Below, in pieces: positions 31,457 through 43,584 of a stretch of DNA of 64,000 nucleotides (position 1 is the first letter of the stretch; every line of letters starts with the position of its first letter). The notes under the pieces are model-generated. The model worked only from the letters and a program-made list of their open reading frames with translations, was not told the DNA's origin and did no database searches. The stretch spans positions 2,010,001-2,074,000 of the forward strand of contig NZ_CP119409.1 of assembly GCF_029223885.1 (NCBI RefSeq), in the 5' to 3' direction. A program made the position numbers and the translations under genes. The stretch is from Pararhizobium gei (GTDB lineage: Bacteria; Pseudomonadota; Alphaproteobacteria; Rhizobiales; Rhizobiaceae).

Positions 31457-33556
31457 ATGGCTCGCGAATATAAGATCGAAGACTACCGCAATTTTGGGAT
31501 CATGGCGCATATCGACGCCGGCAAGACCACGACCACCGAGCGGATTCTGTATTACACCGGCAAGTCCCACAAGATCGGCGAAGTCCATGACGGCGCTGCT
31601 ACCATGGACTGGATGGAGCAGGAGCAGGAACGCGGCATCACCATCACGTCTGCTGCGACCACGACCTTCTGGAAGGGTCGTGACGGCAAGATGCGCCGCT
31701 TCAACATCATCGACACCCCCGGCCACGTCGACTTTACCATCGAAGTCGAGCGTTCGCTGCGCGTTCTCGACGGTGCCATCGCTCTGCTGGACGCCAACGC
31801 AGGTGTGGAGCCGCAGACGGAAACCGTCTGGCGCCAGGCCGAGAAGTACCATGTCCCGCGGATGATCTTCTGCAACAAGATGGACAAGACCGGCGCGGAT
31901 TTCTACCGTTCGGTTGAGATGATCAAGACTCGACTCGGTGCCATTGCCGTTGTCATGCAGCTGCCGATCGGCGCTGAAAGCGACTTCAAGGGCGTTATCG
32001 ACCTGATCGAGATGAATGCCCTCATCTGGCGCGACGAGTCGCTCGGCGCCCAGTGGGATGTCGTCGAGATTCCGGACGACATGAAGGAAAAGGCCGCGCA
32101 ATATCGCGAACTGCTCATCGAGACTGTCGTCGACATCGACGAAACCGCGATGGAAAACTACCTGAACGGCATCATGCCGGACAATGAGCAGATCCGTGCC
32201 CTGGTTCGCCGCGGCACCATCGACGTGAAGTTCCACCCGATGTTCTGCGGTACTGCGTTCAAGAACAAGGGCGTACAGCCTCTGCTCGACGCCGTTGTCG
32301 AATACCTGCCGTCGCCGCTCGACATTCCGTCGATCAAGGGCATCGACGTCAAGACCGAAGCCGAAATCGCCCGTCATCCGTCGGATGAAGAGCCTTTGTC
32401 GATGCTCGCCTTCAAGATCATGAACGACCCCTTCGTTGGTTCGCTCACCTTTGCCCGTATCTATTCCGGCAAGCTCTCCAAGGGCACGTCGGTCATGAAC
32501 ACGGTCAAGGAAAAGCGCGAGCGCGTCGGCCGCATGCTGCAGATGCATTCCAATTCGCGTGAAGACATCGAAGAAGCCTTTGCCGGCGACATCGTTGCTC
32601 TCGCAGGCCTCAAGGAAACCACGACCGGCGACACGCTCTGCGATCCGCTGCATCAGGTTATCCTCGAGCGCATGGAATTCCCCGAGCCGGTCATCCAGAT
32701 CGCCATCGAGCCGAAGACCAAGGGCGACCAGGAAAAGATGGGCCTCGCGCTCAACCGCCTTGCAGCTGAAGATCCCTCGTTCCGCGTAAAGACGGATGAA
32801 GAATCCGGCCAGACGATCATCGCCGGCATGGGTGAACTTCACCTCGACATCCTTGTCGACCGCATGCGCCGCGAATTCAAGGTAGAAGCCACCGTCGGCG
32901 CGCCGCAGGTTGCCTACCGTGAATCGATCACGCGCAAGCACGAGGAAGACTACACGCACAAGAAGCAGTCTGGTGGTACCGGTCAGTTCGCGCGCGTCAA
33001 GATCATCTTCGAACCAAATCCCGATGGCGACGATTTCAAGTTCGAATCGAAGATTGTCGGCGGCACGATCCCGAAGGAATACATCCCCGGGGTTCAGAAG
33101 GGTATCGAAAGCGTTCTGTCGTCCGGACCGCTGGCTGGCTTCCCGATGCTCGGCGTCAAGGCGACGCTCATCGACGGTGCCTTCCATGACGTTGACTCCT
33201 CGGTCCTCGCCTTCGAAATTGCCTCCCGCGCCTGCTTCCGTGAAGCGGCAAAGAAGGCTGGCGCCCAGCTGCTTGAGCCGATGATGAAGGTCGAAGTTGT
33301 GACGCCGGAGGATTATGTCGGTGACGTCATCGGCGATCTGAACTCGCGTCGCGGTCAGATCCAGGGCCAGGAATCGCGCGGTATCGCCGTCGTGATCAAC
33401 GCCAATGTGCCGCTGGCCAACATGTTCAAGTACGTGGACAACCTGCGCTCGATGAGCCAGGGCCGTGCACAGTACACCATGACATTCGATCATTATGCGC
33501 CGGTTCCATCGAACGTGTCGCAGGAAATCCAGGCAAAGTATTCCGGTCAGAAGTGA
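31457..33556 (+). CDS. fusA: Elongation factor G
   Basis: A 699-aa translocase GTPase. G-domain motifs are [15 protein letters not shown], a switch [11 protein letters not shown] and [10 protein letters not shown]. Domain II and the C-terminal domains IV and V follow ([31 protein letters not shown] and [15 protein letters not shown]). The length is normal. It stands 29 bases after rpsG and 71 bases before tuf2, all co-directional. Confidence 0.98.
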   Translation: MAREYKIEDYRNFGIMAHIDAGKTTTTERILYYTGKSHKIGEVHDGAATMDWMEQEQERGITITSAATTTFWKGRDGKMRRFNIIDTPGHVDFTIEVERSLRVLDGAIALLDANAGVEPQTETVWRQAEKYHVPRMIFCNKMDKTGADFYRSVEMIKTRLGAIAVVMQLPIGAESDFKGVIDLIEMNALIWRDESLGAQWDVVEIPDDMKEKAAQYRELLIETVVDIDETAMENYLNGIMPDNEQIRALVRRGTIDVKFHPMFCGTAFKNKGVQPLLDAVVEYLPSPLDIPSIKGIDVKTEAEIARHPSDEEPLSMLAFKIMNDPFVGSLTFARIYSGKLSKGTSVMNTVKEKRERVGRMLQMHSNSREDIEEAFAGDIVALAGLKETTTGDTLCDPLHQVILERMEFPEPVIQIAIEPKTKGDQEKMGLALNRLAAEDPSFRVKTDEESGQTIIAGMGELHLDILVDRMRREFKVEATVGAPQVAYRESITRKHEEDYTHKKQSGGTGQFARVKIIFEPNPDGDDFKFESKIVGGTIPKEYIPGVQKGIESVLSSGPLAGFPMLGVKATLIDGAFHDVDSSVLAFEIASRACFREAAKKAGAQLLEPMMKVEVVTPEDYVGDVIGDLNSRRGQIQGQESRGIAVVINANVPLANMFKYVDNLRSMSQGRAQYTMTFDHYAPVPSNVSQEIQAKYSGQK

Positions 33557-33627
33557 TCGGGCTTAAAGCCAGCTGACAGAAACAAGCGAATTAACCCCTC
33601 ACGGGGTCAGAAAATGGAGAGCCGGAA

Positions 33628-34803
<1,176 letters not shown>

Positions 34804-34817
34804 CAATCGATAGGAAG

Positions 34818-34835
34818 CGGCGCGTAAAAGCGCCG
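34818..34835 (+). terminator. Hairpin terminator after tuf2
   Basis: CGGCGC and GCGCCG with a 6-base loop, followed by TTTCG, 14 bases after the tuf2 stop. Stem and short U-tract fit a weak intrinsic terminator. Confidence 0.6.
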
Positions 34836-34893
34836 TTTCGTCGATCATTTTGTTGGTCGAAGCATGCGATTGCATCGTATGCCTCTCGAATTG

Positions 34894-34922
34894 ACGGAAG
34901 CGCGAAAAAAACGCGCTTCCGT
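34894..34922 (+). promoter_or_regulatory. Perfect 11-bp hairpin with A7 loop in the rpsJ leader
   Basis: ACGGAAGCGCG (34894-34904) pairs perfectly with CGCGCTTCCGT (34912-34922) around seven A residues. There is no U-tract on the plus strand. It lies about 170 bases before rpsJ and may be part of an S10-operon leader or a bidirectional end signal. Confidence 0.45.
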
Positions 34923-35090
34923 GGGCGTTCGATCATTGTGTCGGACGTCATTTCCGTATATGTGGCGGGTCGAATTGCAGAAACGGACAGAGAGCGATTT
35001 GCTCTTTGCGCTCTTTGAAGCATCAGCACCCGGAAACGAACGACGAACTGCCTCATCTGGGGTATTCGCTTAACAACAAGGATAACTCGA

Positions 35091-35399
35091 ATGAACGGCC
35101 AGAATATCCGTATCCGCCTCAAGGCGTTTGATCACCGGATTCTTGATGCCTCCACGCGGGAAATCGTTTCGACGGCCAAGCGCACAGGCGCTTCGGTCCG
35201 TGGTCCGGTGCCGCTTCCCACTCGGATTGAGAAATTTACGGTCAACCGTTCGCCCCACGTCGACAAGAAAAGCCGTGAACAGTTCGAGATGCGCACCCAT
35301 AAGCGCCTTCTCGATATCGTTGATCCGACACCGCAGACAGTTGACGCGCTGATGAAGCTCGATCTTGCTGCGGGCGTAGACGTCGAAATCAAGCTTTAA
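35091..35399 (+). CDS. rpsJ: 30S ribosomal protein S10
   Basis: A 102-aa S10 of the 30S head; it also binds NusB and NusG in antitermination. Family motifs are [21 protein letters not shown] and [30 protein letters not shown]. It is the first gene of the S10 operon and is followed by 140 bases of structured leader to rplC. Confidence 0.98.
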
Positions 35400-35489
35400 A
35401 AACAAGGAAGGTACGTGGATCTCGGTCCAACGGCTTCCAAAAACGGGCGACCCGATGATCTCGCAAGGATACTAGGGAGACCTTAAACC

Positions 35490-35524
35490 AGAGGTGCAAC
35501 GGGGTTCGCTCCGGTGCTAACTCT
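35490..35524 (+). promoter_or_regulatory. Hairpin just upstream of the rplC ribosome-binding site
   Basis: Nested helices: AGAG with CTCT outside, GTGC/GGTGC in the middle, and GGGG-TTCG-CTCC at the tip. The structure ends three bases before the AAGAGGAA site of rplC, in an unusually long 140-base rpsJ-rplC gap. An autogenous control element is possible. Confidence 0.4.
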
Positions 35525-35539
35525 CAAGAGGAATGAACC

Positions 35540-36220
35540 ATGCGTTCAGGTGTGATTGCACAGAAAGTTGGGATGACCCGCGTCTATAACGACGCCGGTG
35601 AGCATATCCCGGTTACAGTATTGCAGATGGAAAATTGCCAGGTCGTGGCCCATCGCACAGACGAAAAGAATGGCTACACCGCAGTTCAGCTCGGTGCCGG
35701 CCTCGCCAAGGTCAAGAACACAAGCAAGCCGTTGCGCGGCCAGTTTGCCGCCGCGAATGTGGAGCCGAAGGCGAAAGTCGTCGAGTTCCGCGTGACGTCG
35801 GACAATCTGATCGACGTCGGCGCCGAACTCACCGCAAGCCATTTCGTTACGGGCCAACTCGTCGACGTGACCGGCACCTCGTCGGGTAAGGGTTTTGCTG
35901 GTGCCATGAAGCGCCACAACTTCGGCGGTCTTCGTGCAACGCACGGCGTTTCCGTATCACACCGCTCGCACGGTTCGACGGGTTCCAACCAGGATCCGGG
36001 CCGCGTCTGGAAGGGCAAGCGCATGGCTGGTCACATGGGCCAGACGCGCATCACCACTCAGAACCTTGAAGTGGTGTCCACCGATGAAGACCGCGGTCTG
36101 ATCCTCGTCAAGGGCGCCGTACCCGGCTCCAAGGGCACCTGGATCGTCGTTCGCGACGCCATCAAGTCCGGCACCCCGGCTGACGCTCCGCGTCCCGCCG
36201 CCGTGCGCGCAGCCAAGTAA
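35540..36220 (+). CDS. rplC: 50S ribosomal protein L3
   Basis: A 226-aa L3, an early assembly protein of the 50S subunit. Motifs include [47 protein letters not shown] and [22 protein letters not shown] (with the glutamine methylated by PrmB in other bacteria). It ends in an alanine/proline-rich tail. rplD follows after 12 bases. Confidence 0.97.
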   Translation: MRSGVIAQKVGMTRVYNDAGEHIPVTVLQMENCQVVAHRTDEKNGYTAVQLGAGLAKVKNTSKPLRGQFAAANVEPKAKVVEFRVTSDNLIDVGAELTASHFVTGQLVDVTGTSSGKGFAGAMKRHNFGGLRATHGVSVSHRSHGSTGSNQDPGRVWKGKRMAGHMGQTRITTQNLEVVSTDEDRGLILVKGAVPGSKGTWIVVRDAIKSGTPADAPRPAAVRAAK

Positions 36221-36232
36221 GGGGGCCAGATC

Positions 36233-36853
36233 ATGGATCTCAACGTCACCACACTCGAAGGCAAAGAAGCCGGCCAGGTCTCCCTGTCCGATGCGATTTT
36301 CGGCCTCGAGCCCCGTGAAGATATCATTGCCCGCGTCATTCGCTGGCAGCTTGCCAAGAAGCAGCAGGGCACGCACAAGGCCAAGGGTCGCGCGGAAGTC
36401 GCTCGCACCGGCGCCAAGATGTTCAAGCAGAAGGGGACCGGCCGCGCCCGTCACCATTCGGCTCGCGCTCCGCAGTTTCGCGGCGGTGGTAAGGCGCATG
36501 GCCCGGTTGTTCGCAGCCATGCCCATGACCTGCCAAAGAAGGTTCGCGCGCTTGGCTTGCGTCATGCGCTGTCAGCCAAGCTCCGTGCCGAAGAACTGAT
36601 CATCGTCGACAACTTGGTTGCTACCGAAGCCAAGACGAAGACTCTGACCGGCGCTTTCGCAACGCTGGGTCTGACCAACGCCCTCTTCATTGGCGGCGCA
36701 GAACTGGACAACAATTTCAAGCTCGCAGCCCAGAACATCCCGAATGTGGACGTTCTGCCGGTTCAGGGCATCAATGTTTACGATATTCTGCGCCGTGGCA
36801 CGCTCGTGCTGTCCAAGGCTGCAGTTGAAGCTCTCGAGGAGCGGTTCAAATGA
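36233..36853 (+). CDS. rplD: 50S ribosomal protein L4
   Basis: A 206-aa L4 with the extended loop reaching the exit tunnel ([49 protein letters not shown]) and the globular ends. In E. coli L4 represses the S10 operon; whether it does here is unknown. Its stop overlaps the start of rplW by 4 bases, so the two are translationally coupled. Confidence 0.97.
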   Translation: MDLNVTTLEGKEAGQVSLSDAIFGLEPREDIIARVIRWQLAKKQQGTHKAKGRAEVARTGAKMFKQKGTGRARHHSARAPQFRGGGKAHGPVVRSHAHDLPKKVRALGLRHALSAKLRAEELIIVDNLVATEAKTKTLTGAFATLGLTNALFIGGAELDNNFKLAAQNIPNVDVLPVQGINVYDILRRGTLVLSKAAVEALEERFK

Positions 36854-37143
36854 CTGACCTTCGCCACTACGATGTGATCCTCGCTCCGTCGATCACCGAA
36901 AAGTCGACGCTGGTTTCTGAACAGAACCAGATCATCTTCAACGTCGCCAAGGGTGCGTCGAAGCCGGAAATCAAGGCTGCGATCGAAGCGCTGTTCGGCG
37001 TCAAGGTCACGGCTGTGAACACGCTGATCCGCAAGGGCAAGCTGAAGCGTTTCCGCGGTTTCGCCGGCCGGCAAAAAGACGTCAAGAAGGCCATCGTCAC
37101 ACTTGCTGACGGTCAGTCCATCGACGTCTCCACCGGACTCTGA
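36850..37143 (+). CDS. rplW: 50S ribosomal protein L23
   Basis: A 97-aa L23 at the tunnel exit, docking site of trigger factor and SRP. It has [27 protein letters not shown] and the basic hairpin [26 protein letters not shown] overlap with rplD. rplB follows after 11 bases. Confidence 0.97.
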   Translation: MTDLRHYDVILAPSITEKSTLVSEQNQIIFNVAKGASKPEIKAAIEALFGVKVTAVNTLIRKGKLKRFRGFAGRQKDVKKAIVTLADGQSIDVSTGL

Positions 37144-37154
37144 GGAATAGAAAA

Positions 37155-37991
37155 ATGGCATTGAAAAGTTTCAATCCGACCACCCCGAGCCAGCGTCAGC
37201 TGGTCATCGTCGATCGGTCCGGCCTCCACAAGGGCAAGCCGGTCAAGTCGCTGACCGAGGGCCTGTCTTCCAAGGGCGGTCGCAACAATACCGGTCGCAT
37301 CACGGTGCGCTACCAGGGCGGCGGTCACAAGCGGACCTATCGACTGGTCGACTTCAAGCGTCGCAAGTTCGACGTCGAAGGCACGGTCGAGCGTCTCGAA
37401 TACGACCCGAACCGCACCGCGTTCATCGCCCTGATCAGCTATGCGGACGGCCAGCAGGCCTACATCATCGCTCCGCAGCGTCTTGCCGCAGGCGACAAGG
37501 TGATCGCTTCGGAAAAGCAGGTTGACGTGAAGCCGGGCAACACCATGCCGCTTCAGTTCATGCCGGTTGGTTCGATCGTTCACAACGTCGAGATGAAGCC
37601 GGGCAAGGGCGGTCAGATCGCCCGTTCCGCCGGTGCTTACGTTCAGCTGGTCGGTCGCGACCAGGGCATGGCGATCCTTCGTCTGTCGTCTGGCGAACAG
37701 CGCCTGGTGCATGGCTCCTGCCTCGCAACGGTCGGTGCAGTCTCCAATCCGGACCACGGCAACATCAACGACGGCAAGGCCGGCCGTTCGGTGTGGCGTG
37801 GCAAGCGTCCGCACGTTCGCGGCGTCGTCATGAACCCTGTTGACCATCCGCACGGCGGTGGTGAAGGCCGCACCTCGGGTGGCCGTCATCCGGTTTCGCC
37901 TTGGGGCAAGCCCACCAAGGGCAAGCGTACGCGCTCGAACAAGTCCACCGACAAGTTCATCATGCGCTCGCGTCATCAGCGTAAGAAGTAA
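37155..37991 (+). CDS. rplB: 50S ribosomal protein L2
   Basis: A 278-aa L2, essential for subunit association and the peptidyltransferase centre. It contains [15 protein letters not shown], the conserved [22 protein letters not shown] with the functionally important histidine, and the C-terminal basic tail [24 protein letters not shown]. Confidence 0.98.
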   Translation: MALKSFNPTTPSQRQLVIVDRSGLHKGKPVKSLTEGLSSKGGRNNTGRITVRYQGGGHKRTYRLVDFKRRKFDVEGTVERLEYDPNRTAFIALISYADGQQAYIIAPQRLAAGDKVIASEKQVDVKPGNTMPLQFMPVGSIVHNVEMKPGKGGQIARSAGAYVQLVGRDQGMAILRLSSGEQRLVHGSCLATVGAVSNPDHGNINDGKAGRSVWRGKRPHVRGVVMNPVDHPHGGGEGRTSGGRHPVSPWGKPTKGKRTRSNKSTDKFIMRSRHQRKK

Positions 37992-38006
37992 GAGAGGAAG
38001 TCTCCA

Positions 38007-38285
38007 ATGACTCGTTCAGTATGGAAAGGTCCGTTTGTTGACGGCTATCTTCTCAAGAAGGCTGAGAAGGTTCGTGAAGGCGGTCGTAACGAAGTGATCA
38101 AGATGTGGAGCCGTCGCTCCACCATCCTGCCGCAGTTCGTCGGTCTGACCTTTGGTGTTTACAACGGCAGCAAGCATATCCCGGTCAGCGTCAACGAAGA
38201 CATGATCGGACATAAGTTTGGCGAATTCTCTCCGACCCGGACCTATTACGGTCACGGTGCGGACAAGAAGGCAAAGAGGAAGTAA
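38007..38285 (+). CDS. rpsS: 30S ribosomal protein S19
   Basis: A 92-aa S19 of the 30S head, with [20 protein letters not shown], the motif [42 protein letters not shown], and a lysine-rich end. It stands between rplB and rplV with a 2-base gap to rplV. Confidence 0.98.
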   Translation: MTRSVWKGPFVDGYLLKKAEKVREGGRNEVIKMWSRRSTILPQFVGLTFGVYNGSKHIPVSVNEDMIGHKFGEFSPTRTYYGHGADKKAKRK

Positions 38286-38287
38286 TT

Positions 38288-38677
38288 ATGGGCAAGGCAA
38301 AAGCCGAACGCCGGCTGAAGGATAATGAAGCGCAGGCAATTGCGCGCACGATCCGCGTCAGCCCCCAGAAGCTCAACCTGGTTGCTGCGATGATCCGCGG
38401 CAAGAAGGTCGACCGGGCTCTGGCCGAACTCGAGTTTTCGCGCAAGCGGATCTCGGACACCGTCAAGAAGACACTGGAATCCGCAATCGCAAATGCGGAG
38501 AACAACCACGACCTCGACGTCGACAGCCTGATCGTCGCGGAAGCCTACGTCGGCAAGTCCATCGTCATGAAGCGTTTCCACGCTCGTGGCCGCGGTCGTG
38601 CATCGCGTATCGAAAAGCCTTTCGCGCATCTGACGATCGTTGTTCGCGAAGTCGAAGCCAAAGGGGAGGCCGCATAA
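38288..38677 (+). CDS. rplV: 50S ribosomal protein L22
   Basis: A 129-aa L22 whose hairpin lines the exit tunnel ([32 protein letters not shown]). No duplication or deletion in the macrolide-sensitive loop is apparent. Its stop overlaps rpsC's start by one base. Confidence 0.97.
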   Translation: MGKAKAERRLKDNEAQAIARTIRVSPQKLNLVAAMIRGKKVDRALAELEFSRKRISDTVKKTLESAIANAENNHDLDVDSLIVAEAYVGKSIVMKRFHARGRGRASRIEKPFAHLTIVVREVEAKGEAA

Positions 38678-39390
38678 TGGGTCAGAAGATCAATCCAGTC
38701 GGTTTCCGCCTCGGCATCAACCGTACCTGGGATAGCCGCTGGTTCGCGGATAATGCCGAGTACGGTCAGCTTCTTCACGAAGACCTGAAGATCCGTGCCT
38801 ATGTCATGGAAGAACTGAAGCAGGCCGGCATCGCCAAGGTCGTCATCGAGCGTCCGCACAAGAAGTGCCGCGTCACGATCCACTCGGCTCGCCCTGGCCT
38901 GATCATCGGCAAGAAGGGCGCGGACATCGAAAAGCTGCGCAAGAAGATCGGCGAGATGACCAAGTCGGAAACGCATCTCAACATCGTTGAAGTGCGTAAG
39001 CCGGAAGTCGATTCGACGCTGGTCGCCCAGTCGATCGCCCAGCAGCTTGAACGCCGCGTGGCTTTCCGCCGTGCAATGAAGCGCGCCGTTCAGTCTGCCA
39101 TGCGTCTTGGCGCCGAAGGCATCAAGATCACTTGCGGCGGCCGTCTCGGTGGCGCTGAAATCGCTCGTACCGAATGGTACCGCGAAGGCCGCGTTCCCTT
39201 GCACACGCTTCGCGCCGACATCGATTACGGTGTGGCTGAAGCCAAGACTGCCTTCGGCATCTGCGGCATCAAGGTCTGGATCTTCAAGGGAGAAATCCTT
39301 GAGCATGATCCGATGGCTTCCGAGCGTCGCGCGTCCGAAAGTGACGCACAGGGTCCGAGCAGCAACAACCGTCGCCGCGAAAACGCGTAA
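38677..39390 (+). CDS. rpsC: 30S ribosomal protein S3
   Basis: A 237-aa S3 at the mRNA entry site. It begins [23 protein letters not shown], has the type II KH motif ([23 protein letters not shown]) and the C-terminal domain with [15 protein letters not shown] [23 protein letters not shown]. The end is a low-complexity serine/arginine-rich extension. Confidence 0.98.
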   Translation: MGQKINPVGFRLGINRTWDSRWFADNAEYGQLLHEDLKIRAYVMEELKQAGIAKVVIERPHKKCRVTIHSARPGLIIGKKGADIEKLRKKIGEMTKSETHLNIVEVRKPEVDSTLVAQSIAQQLERRVAFRRAMKRAVQSAMRLGAEGIKITCGGRLGGAEIARTEWYREGRVPLHTLRADIDYGVAEAKTAFGICGIKVWIFKGEILEHDPMASERRASESDAQGPSSNNRRRENA

Positions 39391-39428
39391 CAGTCGTTCC
39401 TGGCAGCTAATATCGGAGAATTAAAAAA

Positions 39429-39842
39429 ATGTTGCAGCCAAAGCGCACTAAGTACCGCAAGCAGTTCAAGGGACGCATCAAGGGCGTTGCCAAGGGCGGT
39501 TCCGACCTTGCTTTCGGTGAATTCGGCCTGAAGTCTCAGGAGCCGAACCGCGTCAACGCACGCGAAATCGAAGCGGCTCGCCGCGCGATCACCCGTCACA
39601 TGAAGCGTGCCGGCCGTGTGTGGATCCGCGTATTCCCGGACGTTCCGGTCACGGCGAAGCCGACCGAAGTTCGTATGGGTAAAGGTAAAGGTTCGGTCGA
39701 ATATTGGGCTTGCAAGGTCAAGCCCGGCCGAATGATGTTCGAAATCGACGGCGTCAGCGAAGAACTCGCCCGTGAGGCGCTTCGCCTTGGTGCTGCGAAA
39801 CTCTCTGTCAAGACGCGCTTCGTTCAGCGCATTGCAGAGTAA
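39429..39842 (+). CDS. rplP: 50S ribosomal protein L16
   Basis: A 137-aa L16 near the A-site tRNA. Motifs: [44 protein letters not shown], and [25 protein letters not shown]. rpmC follows after 12 bases. Confidence 0.98.
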   Translation: MLQPKRTKYRKQFKGRIKGVAKGGSDLAFGEFGLKSQEPNRVNAREIEAARRAITRHMKRAGRVWIRVFPDVPVTAKPTEVRMGKGKGSVEYWACKVKPGRMMFEIDGVSEELAREALRLGAAKLSVKTRFVQRIAE

Positions 39843-39854
39843 GGAGTAAAGCCC

Positions 39855-40055
39855 ATGAAAGCCACCGAAGTTCGCGGCCTCAGCGCCGACCAGCTCAACG
39901 AACAGCTTGCCAACCTGAAGAAGGAGCAGTTCAACCTGCGCTTCCAGAAGGCGACCGGCCAGCTCGAAAAGTCGTCGCGCATCAATGAAGTCCGCAAGGA
40001 CATTGCGCGCGTCAAAACCATTGCCCGCCAGAAGGCGGCAGAAGCCAAGGCTTAA
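39855..40055 (+). CDS. rpmC: 50S ribosomal protein L29
   Basis: A 66-aa helical hairpin protein at the tunnel exit, with [30 protein letters not shown] and [25 protein letters not shown] precedes the ATG. rpsQ follows after 12 bases. Confidence 0.97.
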   Translation: MKATEVRGLSADQLNEQLANLKKEQFNLRFQKATGQLEKSSRINEVRKDIARVKTIARQKAAEAKA

Positions 40056-40067
40056 GGATCTAAGAAT

Positions 40068-40304
40068 ATGCCAAAACGCATTCTGCAGGGCACCGTCGTC
40101 AGCGACAAAAACGAAAAGACCGTCGTGGTCCGTGTCGAGCGTCGCTTCGCGCACCCTATCTTCCAGAAGACCGTTCGCCGGTCCAAGAAGTACAAGGCGC
40201 ATGACGAGAACAACCAGTACAAGGTCGGCGATCAGGTTTCCATTCAGGAATGCGCGCCGATTTCCAAGGACAAGACCTGGACGGTTGTTTCCGTTCAGTC
40301 CTAA
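40068..40304 (+). CDS. rpsQ: 30S ribosomal protein S17
   Basis: A 78-aa OB-fold S17: [46 protein letters not shown], then [15 protein letters not shown]. It is followed by a 239-base gap that holds a terminator-like hairpin, unusual within an S10 operon. Confidence 0.97.
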   Translation: MPKRILQGTVVSDKNEKTVVVRVERRFAHPIFQKTVRRSKKYKAHDENNQYKVGDQVSIQECAPISKDKTWTVVSVQS

Positions 40305-40365
40305 TTCCTGAGGAGTTTCGCATCCGGCTCTTGCGCTGGCTGCGAAAATCTGTATGAAACAGCGC

Positions 40366-40393
40366 AAGGACGCTCGGCTACGAGCGTTCTTTT
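40366..40393 (+). terminator. Internal terminator/attenuator between rpsQ and rplN
   Basis: AAGGACGCTCG with CGAGCGTTCTT, an 11-bp stem (one G-U), GCTA loop, then TTTT. By shape it is a good intrinsic terminator, yet it lies inside the ribosomal operon. It may set the ratio of the upstream S10 genes to the downstream spc genes. The rest of the gap (to 40543) holds no gene; it probably carries the rplN leader or an spc promoter that I cannot pinpoint. Confidence 0.65.
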
Positions 40394-40543
40394 GCTTTGA
40401 GCGCACGGAAGGTCCGTTTTCGGAAACCACCCTGGCAACGATCGATCCCGCGCGAGAACAGAAATTCAGAAGCTGGAACAGGGGGCCCTCAATCTGATGA
40501 GGTTGGCCCAACCGGTTCGGTCACAACAAGAAGGCGACCTGAC

Positions 40544-40912
40544 ATGATTCAGATGCAAACAAACCTCGACGTGGCGGATAATTCCGGCGCACGTCGTGTC
40601 ATGTGCATCAAGGTGCTGGGCGGCTCCAAGCGTAAATATGCTTCGGTCGGCGACATTATCGTCGTTTCGATCAAGGAAGCTATTCCGCGCGGCCGCGTCA
40701 AGAAGGGTGATGTGATGAAGGCGGTTGTCGTGCGCACCGCGAAAGACATCCGTCGTCCGGACGGCAGCGTCATCCGGTTCGATAACAACGCAGCCGTTCT
40801 TATCGACAACAAGAAAGAGCCGATCGGCACCCGTATCTTCGGACCGGTTCCGCGCGAACTTCGCGCCAAGAACCACATGAAGATCATCTCGCTGGCTCCA
40901 GAAGTGCTGTAA
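40544..40912 (+). CDS. rplN: 50S ribosomal protein L14
   Basis: A 122-aa L14 at the subunit interface: [55 protein letters not shown], and [24 protein letters not shown]. The start at 40544 is fixed by the family N-terminus; a longer upstream frame is not conserved. First gene after the internal terminator. Confidence 0.98.
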   Translation: MIQMQTNLDVADNSGARRVMCIKVLGGSKRKYASVGDIIVVSIKEAIPRGRVKKGDVMKAVVVRTAKDIRRPDGSVIRFDNNAAVLIDNKKEPIGTRIFGPVPRELRAKNHMKIISLAPEVL

Positions 40913-40925
40913 GGAGCGACAAGAG

Positions 40926-41234
40926 ATGCAAAAGATTCGTAAAGGCGACAAGGTCGTCGTATTGACCGGCAAGGACAAGGGCCGCACCGGAGAAGTTCTC
41001 CAGGTCATGCCTAAGGAAGACCGGGCTGTTGTGCGTGGCGTCAACATGGTGAAGCGTCACCAGCGCCAGACCCAGAGCCAGGAAGCCGGCATCATCAACA
41101 AAGAAGCCTCGATCCACCTGTCCAACATTGCTGTTGCCGACAAGGATGGTAAGCCGACCCGTGTTGGTTTCAGTGTCGTCGAAGGCAAGAAGGTCCGCGT
41201 GGCCAAGCGTTCGGGAGAAGTGGTCGATGGCTGA
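40926..41234 (+). CDS. rplX: 50S ribosomal protein L24
   Basis: A 102-aa KOW-domain protein that initiates 50S assembly: [24 protein letters not shown], then [13 protein letters not shown] and [16 protein letters not shown]. It overlaps the start of rplE by 8 bases, implying translational coupling. Confidence 0.97.
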   Translation: MQKIRKGDKVVVLTGKDKGRTGEVLQVMPKEDRAVVRGVNMVKRHQRQTQSQEAGIINKEASIHLSNIAVADKDGKPTRVGFSVVEGKKVRVAKRSGEVVDG

Positions 41235-41787
41235 CACCAAGAATTATGAGCCCCGTCTGAAGACGGAATATGCTGAACGCATCACCAAGGTGATGCAGGA
41301 AAAGTTCAACTATTCGAACGTCATGCAGATCCCGCGGCTCGACAAGATCGTGATCAATATGGGCGTTGGTGAATCCACCGGCGATTCGAAGAAGCCGACC
41401 GTTGCTGCAGCCGATCTTGCAGCGATTGCCGGCCAGAAGCCTGTTATCACGAAGGCCCGTACCTCCATCGCCGGCTTCAAGCTGCGCGAAGGCATGCCCA
41501 TCGGCGCGAAGGTAACCCTGCGCGGCGTTCGCATGTATGAATTTCTGGATCGCCTGATCAACATCGCGCTTCCGCGCGTTCGAGATTTCCGCGGTCTCAA
41601 TCCGAAGTCCTTCGATGGCCGTGGCAATTTCGCCATGGGCGTCAAGGAACACATTGTGTTCCCGGAGATCAACTACGACAAGGTTGATCAGATGTGGGGC
41701 ATGGACATCATCGTTTGCACGACGGCAAGGAACGACGACGAGGCACGGGCTCTGCTCACAGAGTTCAACTTCCCGTTTCGCCAATAA
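41227..41787 (+). CDS. rplE: 50S ribosomal protein L5
   Basis: A 186-aa L5 that binds 5S rRNA and contacts the 30S head. Motifs: [48 protein letters not shown], and [20 protein letters not shown]. The start at 41227 ([12 protein letters not shown]) lies within the end of rplX. Confidence 0.97.
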   Translation: MADTKNYEPRLKTEYAERITKVMQEKFNYSNVMQIPRLDKIVINMGVGESTGDSKKPTVAAADLAAIAGQKPVITKARTSIAGFKLREGMPIGAKVTLRGVRMYEFLDRLINIALPRVRDFRGLNPKSFDGRGNFAMGVKEHIVFPEINYDKVDQMWGMDIIVCTTARNDDEARALLTEFNFPFRQ

Positions 41788-41818
41788 GCCGTAACGACAA
41801 GCAGAAGGATTAAGTTGA

Positions 41819-42124
41819 ATGGCGAAGACGAGCGCAATTGAAAAAAACAATCGCCGCCGTAAGTCGGTTGCTCAGGAGGCCGGAAAGCGGGCTGCCCTGA
41901 AGGCCACTATCATGAACCAGTCTCTTCCGATCGAAGAGCGCTTCAAGGCTACTTTGAAGTTGGCGAGCCTGCCGCGTGACGGTTCCAAGACCCGCGTTCG
42001 CAACCGTTGCGAAGTGACAGGTCGTCCGCGCGCCTATTATCGCAAACTGAAGATGTCGCGTATTGCGCTTCGTGAACTTGGCAATTTCGGCAAGGTGCCG
42101 GGCATTGTTAAGTCGAGCTGGTAA
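41819..42124 (+). CDS. rpsN: 30S ribosomal protein S14, zinc-free form
   Basis: A 101-aa S14 of the long C-minus type without the CxxC zinc pairs: [18 protein letters not shown], and [32 protein letters not shown]. No zinc-independent paralogue switch is suggested because this copy itself is zinc-free. Confidence 0.97.
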   Translation: MAKTSAIEKNNRRRKSVAQEAGKRAALKATIMNQSLPIEERFKATLKLASLPRDGSKTRVRNRCEVTGRPRAYYRKLKMSRIALRELGNFGKVPGIVKSSW

Positions 42125-42136
42125 GGAGACGGGCAC

Positions 42137-42535
42137 ATGGCAATGACAGATCCGCTGGGCGATATGCTCACCCGTATCCGCAATGGCGCCGCACGCCGCA
42201 AGTCGAGTGTTTCCACTCCGGCTTCCAAGCTGCGCGCACGCGTTCTGGATGTCCTTCAGGCTGAAGGCTACATCCGTGGATACTCCGAAGTCGAATTTGG
42301 TAACGGCAAGGCCGAGATCAATATCGAACTGAAATACTATGAAGGTGCGTCGGTGATCCGTGAGATCGGCCGCGTATCGAAGCCGGGCCGCCGGGTTTAT
42401 GTCTCGGTCAAGTCCATTCCGCAGGTCGCGAACGGTCTCGGTATCACTATCCTTTCGACTCCGAAGGGTGTGATGGCCGATCACCAGGCACGTGAACAGA
42501 ACGTTGGCGGTGAGGTTCTCTGCTCCGTATTCTAA
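42137..42535 (+). CDS. rpsH: 30S ribosomal protein S8
   Basis: A 132-aa S8 of the central domain, translational repressor of the spc operon in E. coli. Motifs: [29 protein letters not shown], and the end [25 protein letters not shown]. Complete. Confidence 0.98.
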   Translation: MAMTDPLGDMLTRIRNGAARRKSSVSTPASKLRARVLDVLQAEGYIRGYSEVEFGNGKAEINIELKYYEGASVIREIGRVSKPGRRVYVSVKSIPQVANGLGITILSTPKGVMADHQAREQNVGGEVLCSVF

Positions 42536-42576
42536 TACGGTGCAGTGATCTCCATAACGGACAGACAGGTTGAACA

Positions 42577-43113
42577 ATGTCTCGTATCGGTAAGAAACCC
42601 GTTCCGGTTCCTGCAGGTGTCACGGCCACGGTAAGTGGCCAGACGGTGACTGCAAAGGGCCCGAAAGGTGAACTCTTCTTCGTTGCTAACGACGAAGTCG
42701 TCGTAAAGCTGGAAGACAACAACGCGGTGTCGGTGACCCCGGTTGACCAGTCCAAGGATGCTCGGTCCAAGTGGGGCATGTCCCGCACGATGATCGAAAA
42801 CATCTTCAAGGGCGTCAAGGACGGCTACGAGCGCAAGCTCGAAATCAACGGCGTCGGCTATCGCGCGTCGCTGCAGGGCAAGAACCTGCAGCTGGCACTC
42901 GGCTTCAGCCACGACGTGGTCTATCAGACTCCGGAAGGCATTTCGATTGCTGTGCCCAAGCCGACGGAAATCGTCGTCACCGGCATCAACAAGCAGCAGG
43001 TCGGCCAGGTTGCCGCGGAAATCCGCGAATACCGTGGCCCCGAGCCCTACAAGGGCAAGGGCGTCAAGTATGCCGGCGAGCGGATTGTCCGCAAAGAAGG
43101 CAAGAAGAAGTAA
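42577..43113 (+). CDS. rplF: 50S ribosomal protein L6
   Basis: A 178-aa L6 with two tandem similar domains: [32 protein letters not shown], and the C-terminal [40 protein letters not shown]. It binds near the sarcin-ricin loop. rplR follows after 12 bases. Confidence 0.98.
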   Translation: MSRIGKKPVPVPAGVTATVSGQTVTAKGPKGELFFVANDEVVVKLEDNNAVSVTPVDQSKDARSKWGMSRTMIENIFKGVKDGYERKLEINGVGYRASLQGKNLQLALGFSHDVVYQTPEGISIAVPKPTEIVVTGINKQQVGQVAAEIREYRGPEPYKGKGVKYAGERIVRKEGKKK

Positions 43114-43125
43114 GGATCACGCGAA

Positions 43126-43488
43126 ATGGCTACAAGGAAAGATACACTTGTGCGCCGCGCCAGCCGCGTGCGCCGTCAAGTCAAGGCAGTCGCCAATGGC
43201 CGCCTGCGCCTGTCCGTTCATCGCTCGTCGAAGAACATCTACGCACAGGTTATCGATGATGTTGCAGGCAAGACCGTTGCGTCCGCCTCGACACTCGACA
43301 CAGATCTGCGTTCGTCGCTTAAGACGGGCGCCGACACGGCAGCTGCTGCTGCCGTAGGCAAGCTCCTTGCGGAGCGCGCCTCGAAGGCTGGTGTCAAGGA
43401 CGTCGTCTTTGATCGTGGCGCCTTCATCTATCACGGCCGCGTCAAGGCGCTCGCCGAGGCAGCCCGCGAGGGTGGCCTGAACTTCTAA
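43126..43488 (+). CDS. rplR: 50S ribosomal protein L18
   Basis: A 120-aa 5S rRNA-binding protein: [36 protein letters not shown] and [23 protein letters not shown]. It is followed by a 140-base gap with strong hairpins, so the distance to rpsE is unusual. Confidence 0.97.
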   Translation: MATRKDTLVRRASRVRRQVKAVANGRLRLSVHRSSKNIYAQVIDDVAGKTVASASTLDTDLRSSLKTGADTAAAAAVGKLLAERASKAGVKDVVFDRGAFIYHGRVKALAEAAREGGLNF

Positions 43489-43489
43489 A

Positions 43490-43525
43490 GATGATATCCG
43501 TCCGGGCTTGCCTGGGCGGATCATC
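43490..43525 (+). promoter_or_regulatory. Long hairpin after rplR
   Basis: GATGAT ... ATCATC plus CCGTCCGGGC with GCCTGGGCGG give about 16 paired positions around a TT loop, with a 2-base bulge. It starts two bases after the rplR stop. Confidence 0.5.
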
Positions 43526-43546
43526 GAACCGCTTTTGAAAAAGCGC

Positions 43547-43584
43547 GTCGCTACCGCTCCCTCGAAGGCGCGGAGCGACTTTTT
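43547..43584 (+). terminator. Internal terminator/attenuator before rpsE
   Basis: GTCGCT (43547-43552) pairs with AGCGAC (43574-43579), extended inward by CC/GG, GC/GC and CC/GG pairs around a CTCGAA loop, then TTTTT. It resembles an intrinsic terminator in mid operon, 45 bases before the rpsE start. Confidence 0.6.
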
